Source: Nocardia huaxiensis | GTDB lineage: Bacteria > Actinomycetota > Actinomycetes > Mycobacteriales > Mycobacteriaceae | DNA: 64,000 nucleotides | Reading direction: 5' to 3' | Assembly: GCF_013744875.1 (NCBI RefSeq) | Contig: NZ_CP059399.1 | Span: forward strand, 5,022,001 to 5,086,000 | Part shown: positions 24,031 to 31,848 of the stretch, piece by piece | How positions within the stretch are numbered: position 1 is the first letter of the stretch | How the letters are laid out: the number at the start of each line of letters is the position of its first letter | The notes under the pieces: model-generated | What the model was told of the DNA's origin: nothing | The model's input: the letters and a program-made list of their open reading frames with translations, nothing else | Databases searched by the model: none | Translations under genes and position numbers: made by a program

Positions 24031-25343
24031 CTGCACTGGGCGCCGTCGCGGCTCCGGAGCTGAAGCGCGAACCCGTGGTGGCGAATGCGGTTCTGGTCGT
24101 CAGCGGTCTGCTGGCCTGCGCCGTGGTGGGCTGGCATATCTTCGCGATTCCGATCGGGACGCCGTATTACGGGCTGTTCAACAATCACGTCGACCTGACG
24201 GTGTATCGCGCCGGCGGAGAGGCGATCGCCCACCGCGCCGGACTGTACGACGGGGCCGTCGTCTTCGGAATGCAGTTCACCTATACGCCTTTCGCCGCGC
24301 TGGTCTTCGTGCCGTTGACGTGGGTGGGCCTGCACACGGCGAATCTGCTGTGGTGGACGGCGATTTTCGCGGCACTGGTGGCCATTGTGGCAGTGAGCCT
24401 GCGCAGCCTGGGATATCGCGCTACGCCGCGCACGGCATTGTTCGCGTTCTTCCTCGCCGTGGCGAGCACGGCCCTGGAACCCGTGCGGACGACGATCTGG
24501 CTGGGCCAGGTCAATGTATTCATCGTGCTGCTGGTGCTGTGGGATCTGACGCGGCCGAATTCCAAGGGCCGGGGCATCGGCGTCGGAATCGCGGCGGGTA
24601 TCAAGCTGACTCCGATACTCTTTCTCGCCTACCTCGCGGTGACGCGGCAATGGCGCACCTGCGCGACCGCCGCCGCCACCTTGGCGGGCACGGTGGCACT
24701 CGGATTCGTCATCATCCCCGGAGACGCCTGGGGGTATTGGGCGAACCAGTTCACCAATTCCAGTCGCATCGGTGCTGTCGATTCGCCGGGCAATCAATCC
24801 ATCAACGGCGCGATTGCCCAACTGCTGCGGCTCTTCCACGTCGATCGGTACCTGCACACCGGGCCGGGGCTGTATCTCTACGTGCCGCCGACGTGGCTGT
24901 GGCTGGCTGTCGCGGTGCCGATCGCGGTCGGAGGTCTGGCCGCCGGCGCCCTCGCCTACCGTCGCGGGCAACAGGTGCTGGCCATCAGCGTCGTCGGCAT
25001 GACCTCGGCCGCGGTGTCACCCTTCGCCTGGGGACATCACTGGGTGTGGTTCGTCCCCTTGCTGGTAGTTCTCCTGCACCACGCGCTCGATGACCGGTCC
25101 TGGTGGTCCGGGCTCGCGGCCGGAGCGCTTGCGGCTGTGGCCTTCTGCTGGTGGTGGAGCTTCACCGACCGGGAGCCCCTCGAAGGCGCGCCGTACCCCA
25201 TCGGCCTGGGGCTGTTCATGATGCCGCGAGACGACCCGGCGTGGTGGTCGAATATCGTGGTCCCGTTTTACGCGGTCTGTTTTCCGCTCGTTCTCCTTGT
25301 CACGATCGGCTTCATCCTGTTCCACTCGCATGGATCGGAGTAG
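24024..25343 (+). CDS. GT87-type glycosyltransferase (second of the tandem pair)
   Basis: 439 aa. It is closely similar along its whole length to the preceding protein, sharing the blocks PYYGLFNNHVDLTVYRAGGE, TYTPFAALVFVPL, TTIWLGQVNVFIVLLVLWDL, GIKLTPILFLAYLAVTRQW and SPFAWGHHWVWFVPLLV. The pair is a tandem gene duplication. It is a multi-pass polyprenol-dependent transferase whose active site faces the periplasm. Two copies suggest divided acceptor or linkage specificity, or dosage. It is followed after two bases by the arabinosyltransferase gene, so all three form one operon. Confidence 0.87.
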   Translation: MVTALGAVAAPELKREPVVANAVLVVSGLLACAVVGWHIFAIPIGTPYYGLFNNHVDLTVYRAGGEAIAHRAGLYDGAVVFGMQFTYTPFAALVFVPLTWVGLHTANLLWWTAIFAALVAIVAVSLRSLGYRATPRTALFAFFLAVASTALEPVRTTIWLGQVNVFIVLLVLWDLTRPNSKGRGIGVGIAAGIKLTPILFLAYLAVTRQWRTCATAAATLAGTVALGFVIIPGDAWGYWANQFTNSSRIGAVDSPGNQSINGAIAQLLRLFHVDRYLHTGPGLYLYVPPTWLWLAVAVPIAVGGLAAGALAYRRGQQVLAISVVGMTSAAVSPFAWGHHWVWFVPLLVVLLHHALDDRSWWSGLAAGALAAVAFCWWWSFTDREPLEGAPYPIGLGLFMMPRDDPAWWSNIVVPFYAVCFPLVLLVTIGFILFHSHGSE

Positions 25344-25345
25344 CA

Positions 25346-27247
25346 GTGTCGCTGTCTGTCGTTCCCGATGCGCCCGAGGCGCCGGTCCTCGTGACCGCCG
25401 AGTTGCCGCAGGTCATGGCGCGGGCGCCACAGCCCGCCGCGCGCCGTACGCGGCTGCCGCGGACCGTATTCCTGACCGGCGTCGCGGTGACCGCGGCCCT
25501 GTTCGCGGCCGGCGCCTGGGAGCACCGGTGGATCGCCGACGACGGGCTGATCGTGCTGCGCACGGTGCGAAACCTGTTGGCGGGCAACGGCCCGGTCTTC
25601 AATGTGGACGAACGGGTGGAGACCAATACCAGTGCGGCGTGGACGTATCTGGTGTGGTTCTTCAGCTGGCTCACCCAGGCGCGGCTGGAGTACGTGGTGC
25701 TCGGCCTCACGCTGACGCTGTCGGTGACGGCGGTGGTGGTCGGTATGCTGGGATCGGCGCGACTGTGGGGCGGCCCGGCGGGCCGATTGCTGCTGCCCGC
25801 CGGCGCACTGGTCTACATCGCGCTGCCGCCCGCACGTGACTATGCCAGCTCGGGGCTGGAGTCCGGTCTGGTCATCTGCTGGCTGGCGGTGCTGTGGTAC
25901 TTCATGATTCGCTGGGCGCAGGCCGGGGCCGTGCGGCCCGCAGGCTATTTCGGGCTGGTCTTCCTCGCCGGTCTCGCGCCGCTCATCCGGCCCGAGATCA
26001 CCCTGGTAGGGGCGCTCGCGCTGCTCGTGCTGGTCTTCGCTCCGGTGCCGGAAACGTCCCTGCGCCCCTGGGTGTTTCGGCTGCTGACCGTGGCGGTCGC
26101 CGGGCTCGTGCCGATCGGCTATCAGATCTGGCGGATGGGCTACTACGGGCTGCCCTATCCGAATACGGCCGTCTCCAAGGACGCCGGAGGGGCGAAATGG
26201 CAGCAGGGTTTCACCTATCTCGGCGACTTCGTCGGCCCGTACCACCTGTGGCTCCCGCTGCTGATTCTCGCGGTGTCGGCTTTCGTCATCGTTCGGCCGC
26301 AGCGCCTTTCGACACCGGCGCTGCGTAGTCCTGCCATGGTCGTTCTGGTCATGCTCGTCAGTGGAGTGGCGCTGACGGTGTACGAACTCCGCGTCGGCGG
26401 CGATTTCATGCACGGCCGCATGCTGCTGCCCCAGCTGTTCTGCCTGCTGCTGCCCGTCATGGTGCTGCCTGTGCGGCTGTCCGGAAACGCGGCGCACGGG
26501 AATCGGGTGCGCTGGCTGGTACCTGCCGGTGTCGTGATCACCGCCGCGTGGGCGCTGTGGGCGTGCGGTACCTGTGCCGTCCAAACCGGAACCAGCGTAG
26601 GCGCTTCCGGCATTGTCGACGAGCGCATCTACTACGTGCTCGGCACTGGGCACGACCATCCCATCCGCGCCGAGGACTACCTCGACTACGCCCGTATGCG
26701 TCCCATGCTCCGCCATATCGGCGAAACCCCCGACGGTGCACTACTGCTGAACCTGCCCTCACAGATGGTCTGGCATATCGTCCCGCCGCCGCTGCCCGTC
26801 CCCGAAGGCGGTGCGGGACATACCGTCTTCTTCCTCAACCTCGGCATGACGAGCATGAACGTCCCGCTGGACGTGCGCGTCGTCGACCAGATGGGATTGG
26901 CGTATCCGCTTGCGGCACACACCGATCGGCTCGAGAACGGCCGCATCGGCCACGACAAGAACCTCGCCCCCGGCTGGGTGGTGGTCGACGCCGAAATGGT
27001 GGACCGGCAGCCCTGGATCCCGCTGCACATCGACGAGCGCTACGTGATTCGCGCGCGAGCGGCCCTGAGCTGCCCCGCCACCCAGGACCTGCTCGCCTCC
27101 ACCCGCGCGCCGCTCACCTTCACCCGATTCCGGCACAATATCCAGCAGGCCTTCGGCTTCGCGAGCTACCGGACCAACCGCAACCCCTCCTACGAACTCC
27201 AGCGCTGCGGGCTCGAGGATCCCATCCAGCCGGTCGCGCCGCGCTGA
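25346..27247 (+). CDS. aftB: Terminal beta-(1->2) arabinofuranosyltransferase, AftB-type
   Basis: 633 aa from a GTG two bases after the previous stop. Residues 60-85 read HRWIADDGLIVLRTVRNLL with the catalytic Asp pair at 65-66, followed by NTSAAWTYLVWF. This is the signature of AftB, the GT-C enzyme that caps arabinan with beta-1,2 arabinose from decaprenylphosphoryl-arabinose before mycolic acids are attached. About ten transmembrane helices are followed by a soluble C-terminal domain from about residue 420. A convergent mycolyltransferase gene lies next to it. In M. tuberculosis aftB also sits beside fbpA. The arrangement supports arabinogalactan synthesis and mycolylation. Confidence 0.9.
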   Translation: MSLSVVPDAPEAPVLVTAELPQVMARAPQPAARRTRLPRTVFLTGVAVTAALFAAGAWEHRWIADDGLIVLRTVRNLLAGNGPVFNVDERVETNTSAAWTYLVWFFSWLTQARLEYVVLGLTLTLSVTAVVVGMLGSARLWGGPAGRLLLPAGALVYIALPPARDYASSGLESGLVICWLAVLWYFMIRWAQAGAVRPAGYFGLVFLAGLAPLIRPEITLVGALALLVLVFAPVPETSLRPWVFRLLTVAVAGLVPIGYQIWRMGYYGLPYPNTAVSKDAGGAKWQQGFTYLGDFVGPYHLWLPLLILAVSAFVIVRPQRLSTPALRSPAMVVLVMLVSGVALTVYELRVGGDFMHGRMLLPQLFCLLLPVMVLPVRLSGNAAHGNRVRWLVPAGVVITAAWALWACGTCAVQTGTSVGASGIVDERIYYVLGTGHDHPIRAEDYLDYARMRPMLRHIGETPDGALLLNLPSQMVWHIVPPPLPVPEGGAGHTVFFLNLGMTSMNVPLDVRVVDQMGLAYPLAAHTDRLENGRIGHDKNLAPGWVVVDAEMVDRQPWIPLHIDERYVIRARAALSCPATQDLLASTRAPLTFTRFRHNIQQAFGFASYRTNRNPSYELQRCGLEDPIQPVAPR

Positions 27248-27270
27248 CTGGGTGATGCCGGTGCCGGCCT

Positions 27271-27292
27271 CCCCGCCTGCGGTCAGGCGGGG
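27271..27292. terminator. Bidirectional hairpin terminator
   Basis: CCCCGCCTG (27271-27279) and CAGGCGGGG (27284-27292) form a perfect nine-bp stem with a four-base loop between the convergent aftB and mycolyltransferase genes. It overlaps the latter's stop codon. Confidence 0.65.
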
Positions 27293-28284
27293 ATCTCCAT
27301 GCCCTGGGCCAGCAGCGGCCACGAATCGTAAAGGGCCTTTTCCCAATACGGCCAGTAGTGGGTGCCGACGGGCGTGAATTCGAAGGTCGCGGGGATGGCG
27401 AGGGAATCCAGTGTGGTCTTCAGATTCGCCGTGCACCCGTTGACGGCCGCCTCGATGATCACACCGAGCGTGAGGTTGAGCGCGCCGGAAGCCCCGGGAG
27501 CGCTGTTCAAGTAGTACTGGACGTCCTCCGCGACCGGGACGCCGCTGCCGCTGGACACGTAGAGCAATGTGCCGCGCAGCTTTTCGGCATTGATGACCGG
27601 GTCGTTGGCGGTCCAGGCCGGATCGCCGTCCGGGCCGTACATGTTCCGAGTGTCGCCGCCGGCACGGTTCTCGACGACCAGCTTGATGAACGCGCGACCG
27701 ACCGGGTCGGCGATCTGAGCGCAACCGCTGTAGGCGGCAACGGCTTTCCAGAGGCCGGGCTTGGCCTCGGCGAGCTGGAGGACCGAGGTGCCGGAGGTCG
27801 ACAGACCGGTCAGCGCATTGCGGCCGGACGAATCGAGGGTGTCGTCCAGCAGCGGCGGAAGCTCCTCGGTGAAGAAGGTCTTCCATTTGTGCACGCCCAG
27901 CACCGGATCGGGGTTGCGCCAATCGGTGTAGTAGCTGCCGTAACCACCGATCGGCTGCACCACATTGACCTGCTTGTCGGCCAGAAAATCCAGTGCCTTC
28001 GTCTGCGCGGTCCAGCTCGCGTCGCTCAGACCGGCGTCCAGGCCATTGAGCATCCACAGGTTCGGGGCGGGCCGGGATTCGTCGACCGGGCGCTGCACAT
28101 CGACGGTGATCTCGGTGCCCATGGCCGCCGAATACACCTTCAGATGCCAGGTGCGGCCGTCCTTGACGATCGACGAGACGTGCGAAGGTTTCTGAGGATC
28201 GGCCGTCGAGACACCACCGAGCAGCGTCATGGACAGGGCGGCAGACAGGGCGACCACTGTGGTGCGCAGCGCGGTGAGCTTCAC
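27283..28284 (-). CDS. Mycolyltransferase of the antigen 85 family
   Basis: 333 aa with a signal peptide ending near residue 28 and an alpha/beta-hydrolase fold. The nucleophile Ser164 lies in GLSTSG (family form GLSMSG), YYTDWRNPD matches the Ag85 loop, and the catalytic His is in GTHYWPYW near the end. Ag85 enzymes transfer mycolic acids from trehalose monomycolate to arabinogalactan or to a second trehalose. The Asp/Glu of the triad is probably in the segment near residue 270. The gene is convergent with aftB, whose product makes the acceptor sugar ends. Specific paralogue (FbpA/B/C) not assigned. Confidence 0.88.
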   Translation of the reverse strand: MKLTALRTTVVALSAALSMTLLGGVSTADPQKPSHVSSIVKDGRTWHLKVYSAAMGTEITVDVQRPVDESRPAPNLWMLNGLDAGLSDASWTAQTKALDFLADKQVNVVQPIGGYGSYYTDWRNPDPVLGVHKWKTFFTEELPPLLDDTLDSSGRNALTGLSTSGTSVLQLAEAKPGLWKAVAAYSGCAQIADPVGRAFIKLVVENRAGGDTRNMYGPDGDPAWTANDPVINAEKLRGTLLYVSSGSGVPVAEDVQYYLNSAPGASGALNLTLGVIIEAAVNGCTANLKTTLDSLAIPATFEFTPVGTHYWPYWEKALYDSWPLLAQGMEIPA

Positions 28285-28389
28285 GCCTGCCTATGTCCTT
28301 AGCGAAAGCAAAAGCGTTACATTCGGTGTCCTTCGGCTTGTCACACGACCGCAAAACGATCATTCGGGTCACTGCAATACTGCTGCGCC

Positions 28390-29262
28390 ATGCTGGCCCG
28401 CATGGACCGCTATCCCACGCGCACACCAGAACCGGTCCCGCATATCGAGCGCACCGACCCCACGGTGTGGGGGACCGTCGAATCGGAGGCCCTGGCGGGC
28501 TTCGAGACCGATGGGTACGCGGTGCTCGACGCACTGCTGGACCCCATGGAGGTCGCCGACTTCAGCGCCGAGATGCACCGGCTCACACAGGAACCGGAAC
28601 TGTGGCTCGACGACCGGCTCATTGCCGAGAAGGGCTCGCGGCGGGTGCGTTCCATCTTCGAGGTGCACAAGCTCAATGCGGCCGTCGCCGATCTGGTGCG
28701 GGAGAGCCGGGTCGCCGGACTCGCCCGGCAGATCCTCGGCTCGGAGGTGTACATCCATCAGAGCCGGGTGAACTACATGCCCGGATTCGAAGGCGCGGGG
28801 TTCTATTGGCACTCCGACTTCGAGACCTGGCATGCGGAGGACGGGATGCCGGCGCCGCGCGCGGTCAGCCTGTCGATCGCGCTGACCGACAATCATCCGT
28901 ACAACGGCAGCCTGATGGTGATGCCCGGTTCGCACAACACCTTCGTGCCCTGCCAGGGCGCTACACCCGACGACCACTATCGGGAATCGTTGCGGGAACA
29001 GCAGATCGGCGTGCCGCGCCGCAGCGACATCACCGAGCTGGCCAATAAGCACGGCCTCGCGCAATTCACCGGCGCGGCCGGATCGGCGCTGCTGTTCGAC
29101 TCGAACATCATGCACGGCTCCGCCAACAACATCACGCCGTTCCCGCGCTCGAACATCTTCCTGGTGTTCAACAGTGTGGAGAACACCCTGGTCGCGCCCT
29201 ATGCGGCCGCCGCGCCGCGCCCGACCTACATCGGCAGCCGGGACTTCACGCCGATTCGCTGA
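28390..29262 (+). CDS. ectD: Ectoine hydroxylase (EctD-type)
   Basis: 290 aa, a 2-oxoglutarate/Fe(II) dioxygenase of the PhyH family. The iron ligands are His141 and Asp143 in FYWHSDFETWHAEDGMP and His243 in IMHGSANN. The stretch from FYWHSDF to MPAPR is the diagnostic EctD consensus, and GSHNTFVPC is also typical. The enzyme converts ectoine to 5-hydroxyectoine. No ectA, ectB or ectC lies beside it. The ectoine genes must therefore be elsewhere, or the cell imports ectoine, or the enzyme has another substrate. An AraC-type regulator follows 24 bases downstream. Confidence 0.9.
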   Translation: MLARMDRYPTRTPEPVPHIERTDPTVWGTVESEALAGFETDGYAVLDALLDPMEVADFSAEMHRLTQEPELWLDDRLIAEKGSRRVRSIFEVHKLNAAVADLVRESRVAGLARQILGSEVYIHQSRVNYMPGFEGAGFYWHSDFETWHAEDGMPAPRAVSLSIALTDNHPYNGSLMVMPGSHNTFVPCQGATPDDHYRESLREQQIGVPRRSDITELANKHGLAQFTGAAGSALLFDSNIMHGSANNITPFPRSNIFLVFNSVENTLVAPYAAAAPRPTYIGSRDFTPIR

Positions 29263-29286
29263 TCCGTGGCTCGGTAGCATGGGGCG

Positions 29287-30105
29287 ATGCGGGCCGGTGG
29301 GCACGAGGGCGACACGGCGGGCGTGTGGGAGATCGCGCGCCCGCCCCGGCGAGCGAGCGGGATCGCCATGGCCGGATTCCGCGATCTGAGCGCGAATCCG
29401 GTGGCGCAGTGGGTGATTCCGCATCCGTCTGTCACCGTGGTGCTGCCCTTCGGGAGTGGAACGCTCGTTGTGGCGGACGCCGCCGGACGGCAGCAGCGGG
29501 GGAGTCTGGTCGCCGCACTGGGACCGTGCGCAATTCGGATGCGGGGCAACGGTATCGAGTGTGTCGAGGTGCGGATGTCGCCGGTGGTGGCGCACACCGT
29601 GCTGGGTTTTCCGCTCGCGGCACTGGGCCGGGGGATCGTATCGGTGGACGAGCTGTGGGGACGCGAAGGCACGCGCACCGCGCAGCGGCTCGGTGAAACC
29701 GGCTCGTGGGCAGAGCGTTTCGCGCTGGTGGACACGTTGCTGGCGCGACGACGCGCAGCGGGCCCGGTCGTGGACCCGGAGGTGGAGTGGACCTGGCAGC
29801 GGCTCGTGGGCAGCCACGGCCTGGTCAAGGTGGAGGCGCTCGCGGACGAGGTGGGCTGGAGCCGGAAACGGCTCTGGTCCAGGTTCCGGCAGCAGCTCGG
29901 CGTACCACCCAAGCATGCCGCGAAACTGGTGCGCTTCGACCGTGCCGTCCGTCGTCTGGCCGTGTGCGGCAATGTGTCTCGCGTCGCCGTCGAGAGCGGG
30001 TACTTCGATCAGGCGCACTTTCATCGTGAAGTCCTCGCCTTGACCGGGATGACACCCGCGCGGCTGTCCGGCTCTCCGGGACTGGCCGATCACGACCCGG
30101 TGTAG
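29287..30105 (+). CDS. AraC-family regulator (short, with cupin-like sensor region)
   Basis: 272 aa. The N-terminal part has beta-strand sensor character (NPVAQWVIPHPSVTVVLPFG). The C-terminal 100 residues contain the two AraC HTH motifs: VKVEALADEVGWSRKRLWSR and VSRVAVESGYFDQAHFHRE, ending in GMTPARL. It directly follows ectD on the same strand and could regulate it. It is clearly paralogous to the AraC protein at 41493-42347, sharing ADEVGWSRKRLW and the sensor layout. Confidence 0.85.
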   Translation: MRAGGHEGDTAGVWEIARPPRRASGIAMAGFRDLSANPVAQWVIPHPSVTVVLPFGSGTLVVADAAGRQQRGSLVAALGPCAIRMRGNGIECVEVRMSPVVAHTVLGFPLAALGRGIVSVDELWGREGTRTAQRLGETGSWAERFALVDTLLARRRAAGPVVDPEVEWTWQRLVGSHGLVKVEALADEVGWSRKRLWSRFRQQLGVPPKHAAKLVRFDRAVRRLAVCGNVSRVAVESGYFDQAHFHREVLALTGMTPARLSGSPGLADHDPV

Positions 30106-30190
30106 CCCCGGGAACATTCGTACAAGAGACGCCGCCGCGTCGTCGGCGAAGGTGGGTTCGCGAGAGCCCGAACCTTCACAAGGAGACGAC

Positions 30191-30982
30191 ATGGAACTGC
30201 GCGGTGCGAGAGTGCTGTTGACGGGAGCCAGCGGCGGAATCGGGCAGGCCCTGGCGCTCGAACTGGCGGCCCGCGGCGGCGAGATGGTGCTCACCGGGCG
30301 GCGCACCGAGGTGCTGGAACCCTTGGCGGACAAGGTCGGTGGCCGGGCGCTTGCGGCCGACCTGAATTCACGCCGCGACATCGAGGCGATGCTCGCGGCG
30401 GCGGGCGAGATCGACATCGTGGTCGCCAATGCGGCGCTGTCGGCGACGGGTCTGCTCGACGACTATTCGCTCGACGAGATCGATCGCGCCCTCGACGTCA
30501 ACCTGCGCGCGCCCATCCTCATGGCCAAGCTCGCCACCGATCGCATGGCCGCGCGCGGTCGCGGACACCTGGTCTTCATCTCCTCGCTGGCCGGGAAGAC
30601 CGCGTCGGCGCAGTCCTCGCTCTACAACGCCACCAAATTCGGGATGCGCGGGTTCGCGCTGGCCCTGCGGGAGGACATGCGGCCGCACGGGGTCGGGGTA
30701 TCGGCGCTGTACCCCGGCTACATTCGCGACGCCGGGCTGTTCGCGGACTCCGGAGCCACGCTGCCGCGCGGTGTGGGCACCAGATCGCCGCAGGATGTGG
30801 CGCGCGCGTGCGTGCGCGCCATCGAACGCGATCGCGGGGAGGTGGTGGTGGCCCCGTGGAATCTGCGGGTGATCGCGGCGCTCGGCGGCCTGGCGCCGGG
30901 CCTGGTAGCGGCCGTGCAGCGGCGGCTGGGTGCGGACACGACCACCGCGCAGTTGGCCGCCGCGCATCGGCACCGGCGCTGA
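30191..30982 (+). CDS. Short-chain dehydrogenase/reductase
   Basis: 263 aa from MELRGARVLLTGASGG, preceded by AGGAGA. The Rossmann dinucleotide motif is TGASGGIG near residue 11. The catalytic elements are SSLAGK followed by YNATKFGMRG (the Tyr-x-x-x-Lys pair), and NAALS matches the NAG position. The last 30 residues are Ala/Arg-rich and may contact the membrane, as in mycobacterial SDRs that act on lipids. It reduces or oxidises a hydroxyl or keto group with NAD(P). Substrate unknown. It follows the AraC gene by about 85 bases on the same strand. Confidence 0.88.
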   Translation: MELRGARVLLTGASGGIGQALALELAARGGEMVLTGRRTEVLEPLADKVGGRALAADLNSRRDIEAMLAAAGEIDIVVANAALSATGLLDDYSLDEIDRALDVNLRAPILMAKLATDRMAARGRGHLVFISSLAGKTASAQSSLYNATKFGMRGFALALREDMRPHGVGVSALYPGYIRDAGLFADSGATLPRGVGTRSPQDVARACVRAIERDRGEVVVAPWNLRVIAALGGLAPGLVAAVQRRLGADTTTAQLAAAHRHRR

Positions 30983-31035
30983 CATCATGCGGATGCGCCT
31001 AGGCTGGCAGGCGAACCGACAGGGAAAGGCGAGCC

Positions 31036-31497
31036 ATGAGCCCGGTGGAGTCCTTCGCGCAACTGGCCGCGCATCTGACCGCCGAGCGGCGCACTCACAT
31101 CTGGAAACGATTGTGCGACAACCAGATCGCGTGGCTGACCACGGTGCGCCCGGACGGCCGGCCGGACACCGTCGCGGTCTGGTACCACCTGCTCGACGAT
31201 GGCGACATCATCGTCTACAGCGAGCCGAAGAAGATCAAACTGCGCAATATCGCCGACAATCCGCACGTCACACTGGTCCTCGACGAGACCGATCTGGGGC
31301 GCGACGTCATCCGGCTGGAGGGGACGGCACGCTTCGACGCGAGTGTGCCGCCGCTGGACGAACTGCCCGGGTACGTGGCCAAATACGCCGAGCGGATCGC
31401 CGTATTGTTCGGCACGCCACGGGCATTCGCGGAAATGTTCGCCGAGCCGATTCGCATCGCGCCGACGCGGCTGCGCTCCATCGACAGCGATATCTGA
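31036..31497 (+). CDS. PNPOx-like (F420/flavin-dependent) protein, Rv3369-type
   Basis: 153 aa with the split-barrel fold of the pyridoxamine-phosphate-oxidase/F420 reductase group. IAWLTTVRPDGRPDTVAVWY opens the barrel. EPKKIKLRNIADNPHVTLVL is the cofactor-binding turn, and EGTARFDA follows. It resembles the actinobacterial TIGR03667 group related to Rv3369. Its cofactor may be F420 or heme/FMN; the reaction is unknown. It is a small cytosolic enzyme lying between the SDR and a short hypothetical gene. Confidence 0.82.
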   Translation: MSPVESFAQLAAHLTAERRTHIWKRLCDNQIAWLTTVRPDGRPDTVAVWYHLLDDGDIIVYSEPKKIKLRNIADNPHVTLVLDETDLGRDVIRLEGTARFDASVPPLDELPGYVAKYAERIAVLFGTPRAFAEMFAEPIRIAPTRLRSIDSDI

Positions 31498-31524
31498 GCC
31501 GCACGGGTCCTCTAGGCTGACGAC

Positions 31525-31839
31525 ATGGCAAAGCGATCGTTATGGGCCAGGGATGGGCTGTATATCGATGTGTCCCTGCGTGATTCGGGTGAGCTGGCCT
31601 TCGACGCGCAGCATCTGCGCAATGGCGGCGAGTACGAGTACGCCCTGACCGTGCCGCCCGACCAGGTGCCCCTCGTCCTCGCCGCGCTGGGCGGTGCGGC
31701 CGGAGACGATGTGCTCGCCCTGCTGCAGGCCAATGCCGAAACCATTGTGCGGCGGGGCGAGAAGAGCTGGCTCGAAAGTATCGGCGTCACACCGGGATTC
31801 TGGTCGCACGGCGACTGGTGGGATCTGTTCGACGACTGA
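31525..31839 (+). CDS. Small hypothetical protein (104 aa)
   Basis: 104 aa, starting MAKRSLWARDGLYIDVSLRD and ending in an acidic, Trp-rich tail FWSHGDWWDLFDD. It has a mixed alpha/beta pattern with GGEYEYALTVPPDQVPLVLA in the middle. No signal peptide or helix span. The family resembles small cytosolic immunity-like or DUF proteins of actinomycetes, but I cannot name it. It follows the PNPOx-like gene by about 28 bases. Confidence 0.7.
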   Translation: MAKRSLWARDGLYIDVSLRDSGELAFDAQHLRNGGEYEYALTVPPDQVPLVLAALGGAAGDDVLALLQANAETIVRRGEKSWLESIGVTPGFWSHGDWWDLFDD

Positions 31840-31848
31840 CCGGCCGGC

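Noticed and set aside
23034..25343. A 769-codon plus-strand frame covering the second GT87 gene
   Set aside because: Its first 330 codons are the wrong frame of the first GT87 gene; the real protein starts at 24024.
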